Positions 30,646 to 39,931 are shown, numbered from the stretch's first letter. The stretch: DNA of 64,000 nucleotides from Brooklawnia cerclae (GCF_011758645.1 NZ_JAAMOZ010000001.1:806001-870000); one strand, 5' to 3'. Notes: generated by a model from the letters alone, not told the origin. Program-made: numbers and translations.

Positions 30646-32010
30646 ATGACCCAGACTCCTGCCACTCGCGCCGCACTGCCGACCCGGGCCGAGCGCCTCA
30701 ACCGCCTGCCGTTCGGCCGCGAGCACACCAAGCTGCTCGTCGGCTCGGGGATCGGGTGGGCGCTCGACGCCATGGACGTCGGCCTCATCAGCTATGTGAT
30801 GACGGCCCTGGCCAGCGAGTGGAACCTCGGCAACACCCAGCTGAGCTGGATCGGATCGATCGGTTTCGTCGGCATGATGATCGGTGCGTCGGTCGGCGGG
30901 CTGCTCGCCGACCGGCTGGGGCGCCGGAACGTCTTCGCGCTCACCCTGCTCGTCTACGGAGTGGCCACCGGCGCGGCGGCGCTGTCGACCGGCGTCGCGA
31001 TGCTCATCGTCCTGCGGTTCGTCGTCGGGCTGGGCCTGGGCGCGGAGTTGCCGGTGGCCTCCACCCTGGTGAGCGAGTTCGCGCCGCAGAGGATCCGGGG
31101 ACGCATGGTCGTGTGGCTCGAGAGCTTCTGGGCGATCGGGTGGATCATGGCGGCGCTGCTCGGCTACTTCCTCGTCCCGCACTCCCCGGCTGGATGGCCC
31201 GGATGGCGGTGGGCGCTGCTCGTGGGCGTCGTCCCGACGCTGTATGCACTGGTGGTGCGGCACGGCCTGCCCGAGTCGGTCCGGTTCCTGGAGTCGAAGA
31301 AGCGGCTCGCGGAGGCGGAACGGTCGGTGCGGGAGTTCGAACGCCGCTCCGGTGTCGAACCGCAGGTCGACTTCGACATCGCGGTCGAGCAGACCCCGGC
31401 GAGCGTGGAGGCCGACGACAAGCCGGCGTCGGTGTTCTCACCCGAGTTCCGCGTGCGGACGATCGCACTGTGGGCGGTGTGGTTCTTCGTCAACCTCAGC
31501 TACTACGGAGCCTTCACGTGGCTGCCGACCTTGCTGTTCCGCTCCGGGCACTCGCTCGTCCGGTCGTTCGAGTTCACCTTGATCATCACCTTCGCGCAGT
31601 TGCCCGGGTACCTGGTCGCGGGCTGGGTGATCGAGAAGTGGGGACGACGGGCCACGCTCGCCGTGTTCCTGCTGGCGTCCGGCATCGCTGCGGCCTTCTA
31701 CGGCCTGCAGAGCACCCCGGCGGGCATCATCGTCGCCGGATGCGCCCTCAGCTTCTTCAACCTCGGCGCCTGGGGTGCGCTGTACGCGATCGGCCCCGAG
31801 ATCTACCCGACGTCGATGCGCGGGGCCGGGACGGGAGCAGCCGCCGCCGCCGGACGAGTGGCCGGCGTCATCGCGCCACTTCTCGTCCCGCTGCTGCTGA
31901 CCGGTGGCGGGAATCCGCTGGTGTTCGGGGTGTTCGCCGTGTCGTTCGTGATCGCGGCGGGCAGCGCGCTGGCTCTCCCGGAGCGGCGGAACCAGAACAT
32001 GGTGGAGTAG
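30646..32010 (+). CDS. MFS transporter, metabolite:H+ symporter type
   Basis: 454 residues, twelve predicted membrane segments in two halves joined by a charged loop (about 210-270). The MFS loop motif LLADRLGRRNVF lies near residue 86, and GWALDAMDVGLISY is the DxxD-type start of the aromatic acid/sugar-acid H+ symporter branch (YaaU/AaeX-like). CGGAGAAGCC supplies a ribosome site before the ATG. It follows glyS by 26 bases. The substrate cannot be assigned from sequence or neighbours. Confidence 0.85.
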   Translation: MTQTPATRAALPTRAERLNRLPFGREHTKLLVGSGIGWALDAMDVGLISYVMTALASEWNLGNTQLSWIGSIGFVGMMIGASVGGLLADRLGRRNVFALTLLVYGVATGAAALSTGVAMLIVLRFVVGLGLGAELPVASTLVSEFAPQRIRGRMVVWLESFWAIGWIMAALLGYFLVPHSPAGWPGWRWALLVGVVPTLYALVVRHGLPESVRFLESKKRLAEAERSVREFERRSGVEPQVDFDIAVEQTPASVEADDKPASVFSPEFRVRTIALWAVWFFVNLSYYGAFTWLPTLLFRSGHSLVRSFEFTLIITFAQLPGYLVAGWVIEKWGRRATLAVFLLASGIAAAFYGLQSTPAGIIVAGCALSFFNLGAWGALYAIGPEIYPTSMRGAGTGAAAAAGRVAGVIAPLLVPLLLTGGGNPLVFGVFAVSFVIAAGSALALPERRNQNMVE

Positions 32011-32051
32011 CCGCCCACTCGTCGTTCCGGGCTCGGTGACAGGATGGAGAC

Positions 32052-33065
32052 ATGAAGCCACGTGTCCTGTTCATCGGAGGTACTGGGCGGATCAGCACGG
32101 CCTGCGTCCGCCTCGCGGTCGAGCGGGGATGGGCGGTGACCCTGCTGAACCGCGGGCGAACCCATCTGCGGGTTCCGCCTCCCGACGGCGTGGAGGTCGT
32201 CGTCGCCGATGTGCGTGACCTCGACGCGGCCCAGGAGGCGCTCCAGGGGCGCACCTTCGACGTGGTCTGCGAGTTCCTCGGGTTCAACGCGGACGAGGTG
32301 GCGGCCGACATCGAGCTCTTCCGTGGACGCGTCGGCCAGTACATCTACATCTCCTCGGCGTCCGCCTACCACAAGCCACCCACGACGTGGCCGATCACCG
32401 AGGCGTCGTCCCTGGGCAATCCCTACTGGCAGTACTCCCGCGACAAGATCGCCGCGGAATCGGTGCTGCAGGCCGCATGGCGCGACGAAGGGTTCCCGGT
32501 GACGATCGTGCGCCCGAGCCACACCTACGACGGGACGAGTTGCCCGCTCCCGGGCGGCTGGACCGCGATGCAACGGATCATCGAGGGACGGCCCATCGTC
32601 ATCCATGGGGACGGCACGTCGCTGTGGACGCTCACGCACTCCCGCGACTTCGCCAAGGGATTCGTCGGCCTGTTCGGCCGGCGCGAGGCGATCGGCGAGG
32701 CGTTCCACATCACCACCGACGAGGTGCACACCTGGGACCAGATCGCCGGCTCGCTGTACGAGGCCGCCTACAGTCTGGGTGCGATCGCCAGCCGGGAGCC
32801 GCGGATCGTCCATGTGGCATCCGACATGATCGCCGATGTGATCCCCGACCTCGGCCCGGGTCTGGTGGGCGACAAGGCGAACTCCCTGATGTTCGACAAC
32901 TCGCGGATCAAGGCGCTCGTCCCCGACTTCGTCTGCACCACGTCGTGGGACGCCGGGGCCCGTGAGACCGTGGAGTGGTACCTCGCGCACACCGATCAGG
33001 CGACCGCCGACCCTGGGCTGGACGCCGGATTCCAGCGGCTGATCGAGGCGCGCACGTCGTTGTGA
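32052..33065 (+). CDS. NAD-dependent epimerase/dehydratase family protein
   Basis: 337 residues of the extended SDR fold. FIGGTGRIS at residues 7-15 is the nucleotide-binding glycine motif, ISSASAYHKP provides the Ser/Tyr region and WQYSRDKIAAE carries the YxxxK catalytic pair as Y-S-R-D-K. It acts on an NDP-sugar or similar; the specific substrate is unknown. CAGGAT at 32040-32045 stands 6 nt before the ATG, suggesting its own leaderless transcript. Confidence 0.85.
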   Translation: MKPRVLFIGGTGRISTACVRLAVERGWAVTLLNRGRTHLRVPPPDGVEVVVADVRDLDAAQEALQGRTFDVVCEFLGFNADEVAADIELFRGRVGQYIYISSASAYHKPPTTWPITEASSLGNPYWQYSRDKIAAESVLQAAWRDEGFPVTIVRPSHTYDGTSCPLPGGWTAMQRIIEGRPIVIHGDGTSLWTLTHSRDFAKGFVGLFGRREAIGEAFHITTDEVHTWDQIAGSLYEAAYSLGAIASREPRIVHVASDMIADVIPDLGPGLVGDKANSLMFDNSRIKALVPDFVCTTSWDAGARETVEWYLAHTDQATADPGLDAGFQRLIEARTSL

Positions 33066-33123
33066 GTGCGCGACCCCGGCGCACCCGGAGGGGTGTTTCA
33101 CGTGTTCGTCTACGCTTGAGCAG

Positions 33124-34302
33124 ATGACGACGACCACCGATAGGCCCACCCGGCTGCGGCCTGCCTTGCGGCTCGGGTCGCCGTCGAACCCGGACGCGGT
33201 GGTCGTCGACACGCCGGTCGTCCTGGCCCCGATGGCCGGGGTCACGAACGCGGCCTACCGGCAGTTGTGTCGTGAGCAGGGTGCCGGGCTGTACGTGTGC
33301 GAGATGATCACTGCGCGCGGGCTGGTCGTCGGCGATCCGAAGACGGCCGACATGCTCGTCTTCCCACCCGCCGAGACCGTACGCAGCGTCCAGACCTATG
33401 GCGTCGACCCCGTGTCGCTCGAAGTGGCGGTCGACATCCTGTGCGACGGGTTCGGTGTCGATCACATCGACCTGAACTTCGGATGCCCGGTGCCGAAGGT
33501 CACGCGCAAGGGCGGGGGAGGCGTGCTGCCCTGGAAGCTCGATCTCGTTCGCGAGATCATCACGAGCACCGTGCGCACCGCCGACCGGTGGGGTGTGCCG
33601 GTGACCGTGAAGACCCGACTGGGCATCGACGCCGACCACCTCACTTATCTCGACATGGGGCGGCTGGCCGAGGACTGTGGCGCTGCCGCGATCTGCTTGC
33701 ACGCGCGCACGGTCGAGGAGGCGTACTCGGGGCACGCGCACTGGGACGCGATCGCGCGTCTGGTGTCGGCCGTCGACATCCCGGTGCTCGGCAACGGCGA
33801 TATCTGGGAAGCCGCGGACGCGGTGCGGATGGTCGAGCAGACAGGGTGCGCGGGTGTCGAGGTCGGGCGGGGCTGTCTCGGACGACCGTGGCTGTTCCGC
33901 GACATCGCTGCCGCGATGGCGGGGGAGCAGGTGACGACACTGCCCCGGCTGGGGGAGATCTGTGCGATGGTTCGCCGTCACGCCGAGTTGTTGGCCGATG
34001 TCTGGGGCGAGCGGCACGGCATGAAGGACCTGCGCAAGCACATGGCCTGGTACTTCAAGGGCTTCCCGTTGGGCGGGGACTTGCGGCATGCGCTCGGCAT
34101 GGTGTCGAGCTTGGCCGAGCTGGACGCTCTGCTCGCGGACCTCGGTCCCGATCTGGCCTTCCCTGTCGAGGAACTCGGACGACCGCGCGGTCGTCAAGGA
34201 AGTCCGCGCGGCAGGGTGGCAATGCCGCAAGGCTGGCTGGACGACCGCTGTGGCCTCGGGCTCGACCTGTCAGCGGCCGAGTCGGACGTCTCCGGCGGTT
34301 GA
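33124..34302 (+). CDS. dusB: tRNA-dihydrouridine synthase
   Basis: FMN-dependent enzyme of 392 residues that reduces uridines in the tRNA D-loop. The barrel starts VVLAPMAGVTNAAYRQLCRE, and DLNFGCPVPKVTRKGGGG contains the catalytic Cys; LHARTVEEAY and GNGDIW follow. The C-terminal helical domain covers KHMAWYFKGFP. TACGCT at 33111-33116 stands 7 nt before the ATG. DusB is the usual name for the actinobacterial single-copy form; site specificity is not proved. Confidence 0.92.
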   Translation: MTTTTDRPTRLRPALRLGSPSNPDAVVVDTPVVLAPMAGVTNAAYRQLCREQGAGLYVCEMITARGLVVGDPKTADMLVFPPAETVRSVQTYGVDPVSLEVAVDILCDGFGVDHIDLNFGCPVPKVTRKGGGGVLPWKLDLVREIITSTVRTADRWGVPVTVKTRLGIDADHLTYLDMGRLAEDCGAAAICLHARTVEEAYSGHAHWDAIARLVSAVDIPVLGNGDIWEAADAVRMVEQTGCAGVEVGRGCLGRPWLFRDIAAAMAGEQVTTLPRLGEICAMVRRHAELLADVWGERHGMKDLRKHMAWYFKGFPLGGDLRHALGMVSSLAELDALLADLGPDLAFPVEELGRPRGRQGSPRGRVAMPQGWLDDRCGLGLDLSAAESDVSGG

Positions 34303-34349
34303 TCCGGGGCTGTTTTCTCTCACCGGGCGTGACAAAGAACCCTCTCTGT

Positions 34350-34375
34350 CCTAGACTTGTATATACAAGTCTAGG
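34350..34375 (+). promoter_or_regulatory. Perfect GntR/HutC-type operator before the aldolase gene
   Basis: A 26-bp perfect palindrome: CCTAGACTTGTAT followed directly by its reverse complement, ending 7 nt before the aldolase ATG. The TTGTATATACAA core is a known binding pattern of HutC-subfamily GntR repressors such as TreR. The right edge AGGAGG also serves as the ribosome site. The adjacent UTRA-domain repressor gene at 36065-36844 is the likely binder. Confidence 0.88.
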
Positions 34376-34382
34376 AGGCCTG

Positions 34383-35276
34383 ATGAGAATCTCGACACTG
34401 ACCATGGTGGAACATGCCGAGCGCCGCGGCTACGCGGTTCCGGCCGTGAACGTCTTCGACGAGTTCAGCATGCGGGGTGCGGTCCTGGCGGCCGAGCGTT
34501 GCTCGTCCCCGCTGATCGTGCAGATCTCCACGAAGACCGCTCGATCGCTGGGCGTGCGCCTTGTCACCGACCTGTTCGACGCGATCGCGGGGTCCTCGCC
34601 GGTGCCGGTGGCCCTGCATCTCGACCACTGCCCCGACCGCCGCGTCATCGACGAGGTGGTGGAGGCGGGCTGGTCGTCCCTGCTGTTCGACGCGTCCGAC
34701 CGCGAACTCGAGGCCGCGGTCTCGGAGACCTCGGAGGTCGTCCGCCAGGCACATGCGGCCGGGGTGGCGGTCGAGTCCGAGATCGAGAACATCGTGGGCG
34801 TCGAGGACGGGGTGGGCTCGGACGAGGCCGTCCACGCCTACAGCGTCAGCCAGTTGGCCGACATCGCCGCCCGGACCGGGACCGATCTACTGGCCCCGCA
34901 GCTCGGGACCGCTCACGGCCTGTACACCGCGGCGCCCGTGCTGTTGTTCGGACGCGCCGCCGAGGTGCGCCGGGCGAGCGGGCGGCCCGTCGTCCTGCAT
35001 GGTGGCACTGGGCTGTCGGACGACGAGTTCCGGCGCTTCGTCCGCGCGGGGGTGTCGAAGATCAACATCTCCACCCAGTGCAAACGCGCCTACCTGCAGG
35101 CCGGGCTCGTCCACCTTCGCCAGGCCGAGGTGGACGACCACTGGGACCCGCCGGCCTATCTCGACGCGGTCACCGAGGCCGTCGCGGCGTCCATCGCCCA
35201 GTTGCCGCCGGTGTTCGGGTCGGCAGGGCAGGCGATGGATCTGCTGGCGCGAGCGGAAACCCTGGCCCACGCATGA
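34383..35276 (+). CDS. Class II fructose-bisphosphate/ketose-bisphosphate aldolase
   Basis: Zinc-dependent aldolase of 297 residues cleaving a ketose bisphosphate to DHAP and an aldehyde. Catalytic Asp81 and zinc ligand His82 are in ALHLDHCPD; further His ligands are in GTAHGLY and VLHGGTG, and SKINISTQCKRAY closes the phosphate site. It may be a fructose-, tagatose- or sulfo-sugar-type enzyme; the operator shows that it is inducible, arguing for a catabolic role beside the glycolytic aldolase. The frame is open far upstream, but ATG 34383 follows AGGAGG. The next gene overlaps by ATGA. Confidence 0.88.
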   Translation: MRISTLTMVEHAERRGYAVPAVNVFDEFSMRGAVLAAERCSSPLIVQISTKTARSLGVRLVTDLFDAIAGSSPVPVALHLDHCPDRRVIDEVVEAGWSSLLFDASDRELEAAVSETSEVVRQAHAAGVAVESEIENIVGVEDGVGSDEAVHAYSVSQLADIAARTGTDLLAPQLGTAHGLYTAAPVLLFGRAAEVRRASGRPVVLHGGTGLSDDEFRRFVRAGVSKINISTQCKRAYLQAGLVHLRQAEVDDHWDPPAYLDAVTEAVAASIAQLPPVFGSAGQAMDLLARAETLAHA

Positions 35277-36160
35277 GCGCACTGATCCTCGACTGCGACG
35301 GGACGCTCGCCGACACCGAGCGCGACGCACACCTGCCCGCTTTCAACGCGACGTTCGCCGAGCTCGGGCTGGATGTCGTCTGGGGTGTGGAGGAGTACGG
35401 CAGGCTCCTGCGGATCGGTGGCGGCAAGGAACGCATGGCCACACTGCTGACCCCCGAGTTCGTCGCGAGGCATCATCTGCCGAGCGATCCCGGGGCACAG
35501 CGCGAACTGCTGGCCGACTGGCATCGGCGCAAGACAACGCACTACAGGCGGCTCATCGCCTCGGGCCGCGTCCCACCGCGACCCGGGGTCCGTCGTCTCG
35601 TGGCAGAGGCCCGCGAACTGGGCTGGCAGGTGGCCGTGGCGTCCACATCGCAGCCGGCGGCGGTGCGGGCGGTGCTCGACATGGTGTTCGGCCCGGGCTC
35701 GGCGAGCGGGTTCGAACTCTTCTGCGGCGACCAGGTGAGCGCCAAGAAACCGGCTCCCGACATCTACCTGCTGGCCCTGGAAGGGCTCGGGGTCGGCCCC
35801 GGCGAGGCCGTGGCTGTCGAGGACAGCCGTCAGGGGCTGCAGGCGGCGCAGGCCGCCGGGATACCGACGCTCGTCACCGTCTCCAGCTACACGATCGACG
35901 AGGACATGTCGGGCGCGGCCGTGGTCGTGAGCGACCTCGGGGAGCCGGACGCGCCCATGACGGTCATCGCCAACCAGGCGGGTGTGCGTCTGGGACGCTA
36001 CGTCCGTGCCGCCGACCTGGCCCTACTCACGGGCGGACGGAGGCCGCTGCGCGGCGGGCGGACGTCACATGTGGGTAGTGACGTCGTGGCTCACGCTCCC
36101 GCTGGCGATGTCGAACGTGAACCCCAGCCGGATCCGGTCGCCGCGGAACGTGATGCGTGA
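35273..36160 (+). CDS. HAD-family phosphatase, CbbY-like
   Basis: 295 residues. HAD motif I DCDGTLADTE (residues 7-16), motif II ASTSQ, motif III Lys in SAKKPAPDIY and motif IV VEDSRQG are all present, with an alpha-helical cap after motif I, as in CbbY/beta-phosphoglucomutase relatives. It probably removes phosphate from a sugar phosphate in the pathway of the preceding aldolase, with which it overlaps by 4 bases. The last ~32 residues are antisense to the end of the GntR gene and look unlike family sequence, so the natural end may have been lengthened. Confidence 0.85.
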   Translation: MSALILDCDGTLADTERDAHLPAFNATFAELGLDVVWGVEEYGRLLRIGGGKERMATLLTPEFVARHHLPSDPGAQRELLADWHRRKTTHYRRLIASGRVPPRPGVRRLVAEARELGWQVAVASTSQPAAVRAVLDMVFGPGSASGFELFCGDQVSAKKPAPDIYLLALEGLGVGPGEAVAVEDSRQGLQAAQAAGIPTLVTVSSYTIDEDMSGAAVVVSDLGEPDAPMTVIANQAGVRLGRYVRAADLALLTGGRRPLRGGRTSHVGSDVVAHAPAGDVEREPQPDPVAAERDA

Positions 36161-36844
36161 GAACTCGTAGGGCCCCCGCTCCGCAGAACTGGTGTCCTCC
36201 AGCTGCAGGGCGGGGCGCCCGGCGGGCAGACCGAGAAGCGGGGCATCGGCGTCGTCCACCTGCACGCTCTCGAGCTGCTGGCTGACACGGGCGGCCTCCA
36301 GGCCGTAATCGCGCGCGAGGATGGTACACAACTGCTCGCCGACGACGTCCCTGTCGATCAGGTCGGGAGCCAGGGCGACCGGCACCCACGAGCGGTGCAG
36401 GCTGATCGGATTGCCGTCCGCGCTGCGGACGCGCTCGATCAGCGTCACCTGAGTGCCTGCGTCCACGCCCAGGTGACGCGCGACCCGCCGGCCCGCCGGG
36501 ACGACCTGCGCCCGCACCAGCTGTGTGGTCGTCTCGAATCCCTGCGCCTCCAACTGGGCACGGATGCCGTGGAAGGCGGGCGACGAGGTCTCGATCTTGG
36601 GTGCCGCGACATAGGTTCCTTTGCCGGGGACGCGGACGAGCAGGCCCTCGTCCGCGAGGCCGTTGAGCACTCCGCGTGCTGTCATCCGGCTGATGCCGTA
36701 GTCGCGGGCGATCGCGTTCTCGGAGGGAACCATCATCCCGGTGGCCCACTCACCGCTGTCGATGTGACGGCGCAAGATGTCGTCGAGCTGGGCGTAGAGC
36801 GGCACGGGTCCGCGCCTGTCGAGGCCTTCGAATGCCGCGGTCAT
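36065..36844 (-). CDS. GntR-family (HutC subfamily) transcriptional repressor
   Basis: 259 residues. The winged helix at residues 14-80 contains VPLYAQLDDILRRHI, AIARDYGISRMTARGVLNGL and GLLVRVPGKGTYVA. The C-terminal UTRA ligand-binding domain includes LIERVRSADGNPISLHRSWV and LTF-like strands. UTRA domains sense phosphorylated sugars or similar metabolites. It is convergent with, and overlaps, the aldolase-HAD pair; the palindrome at 34350 is the expected target. No copy of that palindrome lies in front of its own gene. Confidence 0.9.
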   Translation of the reverse strand: MTAAFEGLDRRGPVPLYAQLDDILRRHIDSGEWATGMMVPSENAIARDYGISRMTARGVLNGLADEGLLVRVPGKGTYVAAPKIETSSPAFHGIRAQLEAQGFETTTQLVRAQVVPAGRRVARHLGVDAGTQVTLIERVRSADGNPISLHRSWVPVALAPDLIDRDVVGEQLCTILARDYGLEAARVSQQLESVQVDDADAPLLGLPAGRPALQLEDTSSAERGPYEFSRITFRGDRIRLGFTFDIASGSVSHDVTTHM

Positions 36845-36933
36845 CGAGTCGTAACCCTTTCTTCCCTTGATCGTCCACTGTACCGGGGCCGCGGTCGGGG
36901 TGGACGGACCGAGCGGTGTGGCAGGCTGGATTC

Positions 36934-38055
36934 GTGAGCGCGGACGACCTGCGACCCAATCCCCGTGCGGTGAACTGGGCTGCGACGATGCGAGGGCACG
37001 GCGGGGAATTCGTGGCGGCCCATGGTGATTCGTATGCCGGTGTCGCAGCCGGCCCGTCGATCGGCAGGGCGGAGCGGGAGGCTCGCGAGGCCGCGTACCT
37101 GCGTCCCGGAGCTACCCTCGCGGTCGGCGCCGGTGACCGGATGCGCCCTGAGGAACCGGACGACGAACGGACCTGCTTCGAGCGCGATCGCGACCGCATC
37201 GTCCATTCGGCGGCGTTCCGGAGGCTGGCGGGCAAGACTCAGGTCGTCGTCTATCCGACCGACCACCAGCGAACCCGCCTGACACACGCGCTCGAGGTCG
37301 CGCAGGTCGCGACATCCCTGGCCAGGGCCGTGGGCGCCAACGTGTCGCTCGCCGAGGCTATCGCCCTGGGGCACGACTGCGGGCACGGACCGGGCGGACA
37401 TGCGTCTGAGGAGGCGTTCGACGCTTTCCTGCCCGAGGGCTTCGACCACGGCCCCTGGGGTGCCGACGTCGCCCTGGCCGAGCTCAACCTGTGCCGGGAG
37501 ACCCTGGACGGCGTCCGCAACCACTCGTGGTCGCGACCGGCGCCGTCGACCGTCGAGGGGGAACTCGTCAGCTGGGCCGATCGCATCGCCTACTGTGCCC
37601 ACGATCTCGAGGACGCGGTGCACGCTGGCATCGTCCACACCGGAGATCTCCCGGCCGTCGTCCGCGAGCGGCTCGGGACGACCAGGCGCGACCAGCTCCG
37701 CGCCCTCATCCATGCCGTCAGCGCCGCGGTGTGCCAGACCGGCCGGGTGGGCATGGACGAGGAGAGCGCCGGGGCACTGGCGGAGCTGCGGCGATTCAAC
37801 TATGAGCGGATCTACACCCGCCCTGAGTCGCTGGCGCAGTCGCTTGCCGTGATCGACGTGCTGCGCGACCTCGTCGGCTACTACATCGAGCATCCCGACG
37901 CACTGCCGGACGACTTCCGGGCCGGCGACGACCTCGTGCGTCAGGCCGTGACCTATGTGGCGGGGATGACCGACAGGTTCGCCTTCGACCGAGCCGAGGT
38001 GCTGCTGGGGTGGGCGCCGGACCGCCTGCCGAGAGGGATCGGTCACGGGGCCTGA
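36934..38055 (+). CDS. dgt: Deoxyguanosinetriphosphate triphosphohydrolase-like protein
   Basis: HD-superfamily dNTPase of 373 residues, hydrolysing dNTP to deoxynucleoside and triphosphate. The metal site is visible: RTRLTHALEVAQ (His), then LGHDCGHGP (His-Asp pair) and a later Asp in SWADRIAYCAHDLEDA. ERDRDRIVHSAAFRRLAGKTQV is the family entry motif. GTG 36934 is used because CAGGCT at 36922-36927 is 6 nt upstream; the GTG at 36916 would add six residues. In many actinobacteria dgt precedes dnaG, and here dnaG lies 2 kb away on the other strand. Confidence 0.92.
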   Translation: MSADDLRPNPRAVNWAATMRGHGGEFVAAHGDSYAGVAAGPSIGRAEREAREAAYLRPGATLAVGAGDRMRPEEPDDERTCFERDRDRIVHSAAFRRLAGKTQVVVYPTDHQRTRLTHALEVAQVATSLARAVGANVSLAEAIALGHDCGHGPGGHASEEAFDAFLPEGFDHGPWGADVALAELNLCRETLDGVRNHSWSRPAPSTVEGELVSWADRIAYCAHDLEDAVHAGIVHTGDLPAVVRERLGTTRRDQLRALIHAVSAAVCQTGRVGMDEESAGALAELRRFNYERIYTRPESLAQSLAVIDVLRDLVGYYIEHPDALPDDFRAGDDLVRQAVTYVAGMTDRFAFDRAEVLLGWAPDRLPRGIGHGA

Positions 38056-38270
38056 GCGGGGGGTATGGGATGCACGGGCCATGGAAAGACGACGCGAGAT
38101 TCCCGGCCCAAATGCCACAGAAGTGCTCACGCGCGAGATCGAGGGTCTTCCGTGCGGGGCGCGGTATGGGTGCTGGTTGACGATACCGGCATCTGGTCGC
38201 TAGCGAACCAAATTGCCCGTCTGCAGCCCGGGATCTTTGGGCCCTGCCACGTTTCACCTAGTCAAATAGG

Positions 38271-38343
38271 CTCCCCGGACTGGACTCGAACCAGTAACCC
38301 TCTGATTAACAGTCAGATGCTCTGCCAATTGAGCTACCAGGGA
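38271..38343 (-). tRNA. tRNA-Asn(GTT)
   Basis: The minus strand reads TCCCTGG...CCGGGGA acceptor arms, TAGCTCAATTGGCAGAGCA D-arm, CTGTTAATC anticodon loop with GTT anticodon, and GGTTCGAGTCC T-arm. Discriminator base is G. CCA is not fully encoded (CCT follows). Confidence 0.96.
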
Positions 38344-38415
38344 TTGCTCACGTCTGTCGACGCGAGAAGCAACGTTAGCAGATCATACGCGAAGACCCCA
38401 ATCGATGGATTATGG

Positions 38416-38919
38416 CTAGTCAAACTCACGTCGCAGTTCGCCGATCAGCCCGACGACGTGCTTGGCGATCGCGGGATTCCCCAAGTCGGTTCGCCCGAGT
38501 CCCTGGGCCTGCCACGAGATCGGGTCGCTACTGCCGGGCTGGCGTCGTCCCACCAACGTCACTGAACCCAGGCCATCGGGCAGTTGCACCTGACGTTGCA
38601 CCGCGATCGAGGCCTGCACCCGTTCGGCGAAGGTGACGGGCATCTGACCGGGCTCGGTCAGCACGACATCGTCCTTGGTTCCGTCGACGAGTTCCCACCG
38701 CAATCGCCTGGACTCGTAGTCCCAGCTTCCGGTGCGAATGTCGACCCACGCCACCAGGTTCCAGCCGCCGGGACGCCTCACGGCGAACACGTCGTGCAGA
38801 ACCGCTGCCGTCGCCTCGGGGCCGTGAGCCGCCACGAGTACGTCCGGGCGCCTGCCCAGCGCCTCCCGCAACTCGGTTGTCTCTGCCGCGTCGAGCCTGT
38901 TGGGGTTCCGGTGAGCCAT
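38416..38919 (-). CDS. Hypothetical protein, 167 aa
   Basis: Not recognised. It starts MAHRNPNRLDAAETTELREA and has regularly alternating beta-like segments (GGWNLVAWVDIRTGSWDYES, RLRWELVDG). There are no Cys, no membrane segment and no known catalytic motif. Codon use matches the neighbours and the frame is clean, so it is probably a real gene. It lies between tRNA-Asn and the sigma-factor gene, transcribed in the same direction as dnaG, with 72 bases before the sigma stop codon. Confidence 0.65.
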   Translation of the reverse strand: MAHRNPNRLDAAETTELREALGRRPDVLVAAHGPEATAAVLHDVFAVRRPGGWNLVAWVDIRTGSWDYESRRLRWELVDGTKDDVVLTEPGQMPVTFAERVQASIAVQRQVQLPDGLGSVTLVGRRQPGSSDPISWQAQGLGRTDLGNPAIAKHVVGLIGELRREFD

Positions 38920-38991
38920 GTCCCCATTGTTCCACCCGGCCCGGCCGCAGGCCCGAGCGCTCCGGCCTCCGCAGACTCACGGTCAGCCGCA

Positions 38992-39804
38992 TCAGTCCGG
39001 AATCAGCAGGTGCCGCGCGTGATTCAACCCCCTGCGCTCGATGCGTGTCACCGTCGAACGACTGATCCCCAGCCGCTCGGCCAGGGCGGCTCGCGAAACG
39101 GCCGGTTCACCGAGCCCGAAGCGACCACACAGGACGACGCGCTCGTCTCGTGGTAGCCGGTCCATCCACCAGGGTGGTGACGATTCAGCCGATGGACGGT
39201 CGGGATGCGACTCGGCGAGTTGTTCCGCGAGCTCATGCGTCAGAGGGATCGTCCGTGCCTCGCTCGCGACCGTGTGCACGAGAGACATCCCACGCCCCAT
39301 TCGGCCGGCCACCTCCGAGGCACTGACGATCCTTCCCAGCTCGGCTTCCATGGACGCCCAGGTACGCCGGATCTCGAAGGACAGCCGGGCGCGATGATGA
39401 CTCGAGTCGAGTTCGCCGCAGCGCACGAGCGCCGACGCGGCCAGCGCGCGATTGATCATCCCCCACGCCAGGGTGGAGAAGCGTGTGCCTCGAGCGTTGT
39501 CCCACCGCATGACGGCCTCTGCCAGCGCCAAACAGCCCTCTTGGAACAGATCGTCCCAGGGCAGGTTGGTGCGCCCGGCCCAGCGATGCACCAACGCCCG
39601 GACGAGCGGCAGGTTCGCCGTGAAGAACTCGTCGTGGGCGCGTCTTCCCTCGACCACCAATTGCCCGAGTTCCGCGCGCATCGCCCCGGACGGGTGATGG
39701 CCCTCGTCCATGGCGTGCTCAGCGAGCACTCCCGCCTCGATCACCCTGGCGAGCCTCGTCTCGTCCTCGACGGTGAGCAGGCTCTGTTCCTCGGCGATTC
39801 CCAT
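38992..39804 (-). CDS. Sigma-70-family RNA polymerase sigma factor
   Basis: 270 residues. Region 2 is clear at about 75-130: NLPLVRALVHRWAGRTNLPW, DDLFQEGCLALAEAV and GTRFSTLAWGMINRAL. A shortened region 3 follows, and region 4 ends the protein with LPRDERVVLCGRFGL, AALAERLGISRSTVTRIERR. There is no region 1.1, and the core -10 helix is altered from RpoD, so this is a group 2/3 alternative sigma rather than the primary one. It lies downstream of dnaG, where primase operons of other bacteria carry rpoD. Confidence 0.82.
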   Translation of the reverse strand: MGIAEEQSLLTVEDETRLARVIEAGVLAEHAMDEGHHPSGAMRAELGQLVVEGRRAHDEFFTANLPLVRALVHRWAGRTNLPWDDLFQEGCLALAEAVMRWDNARGTRFSTLAWGMINRALAASALVRCGELDSSHHRARLSFEIRRTWASMEAELGRIVSASEVAGRMGRGMSLVHTVASEARTIPLTHELAEQLAESHPDRPSAESSPPWWMDRLPRDERVVLCGRFGLGEPAVSRAALAERLGISRSTVTRIERRGLNHARHLLIPD

Positions 39805-39931
39805 GGGCACAGCCTTTCGGCCGCACGAGGCCTGATCGCACCTGTGCACAGCCCGAAAACGGACAACACCGACTGCTGTGGACGACGGCCGTGCCCGACT
39901 TCGTCGGTGCCTCCGGTTGCCGATGCCGGAT

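Noticed and set aside
38271-38343. tRNA-Asn as an attachment site
   Set aside because: No integrase nearby and no duplicate of the tRNA 3' end seen in the window.
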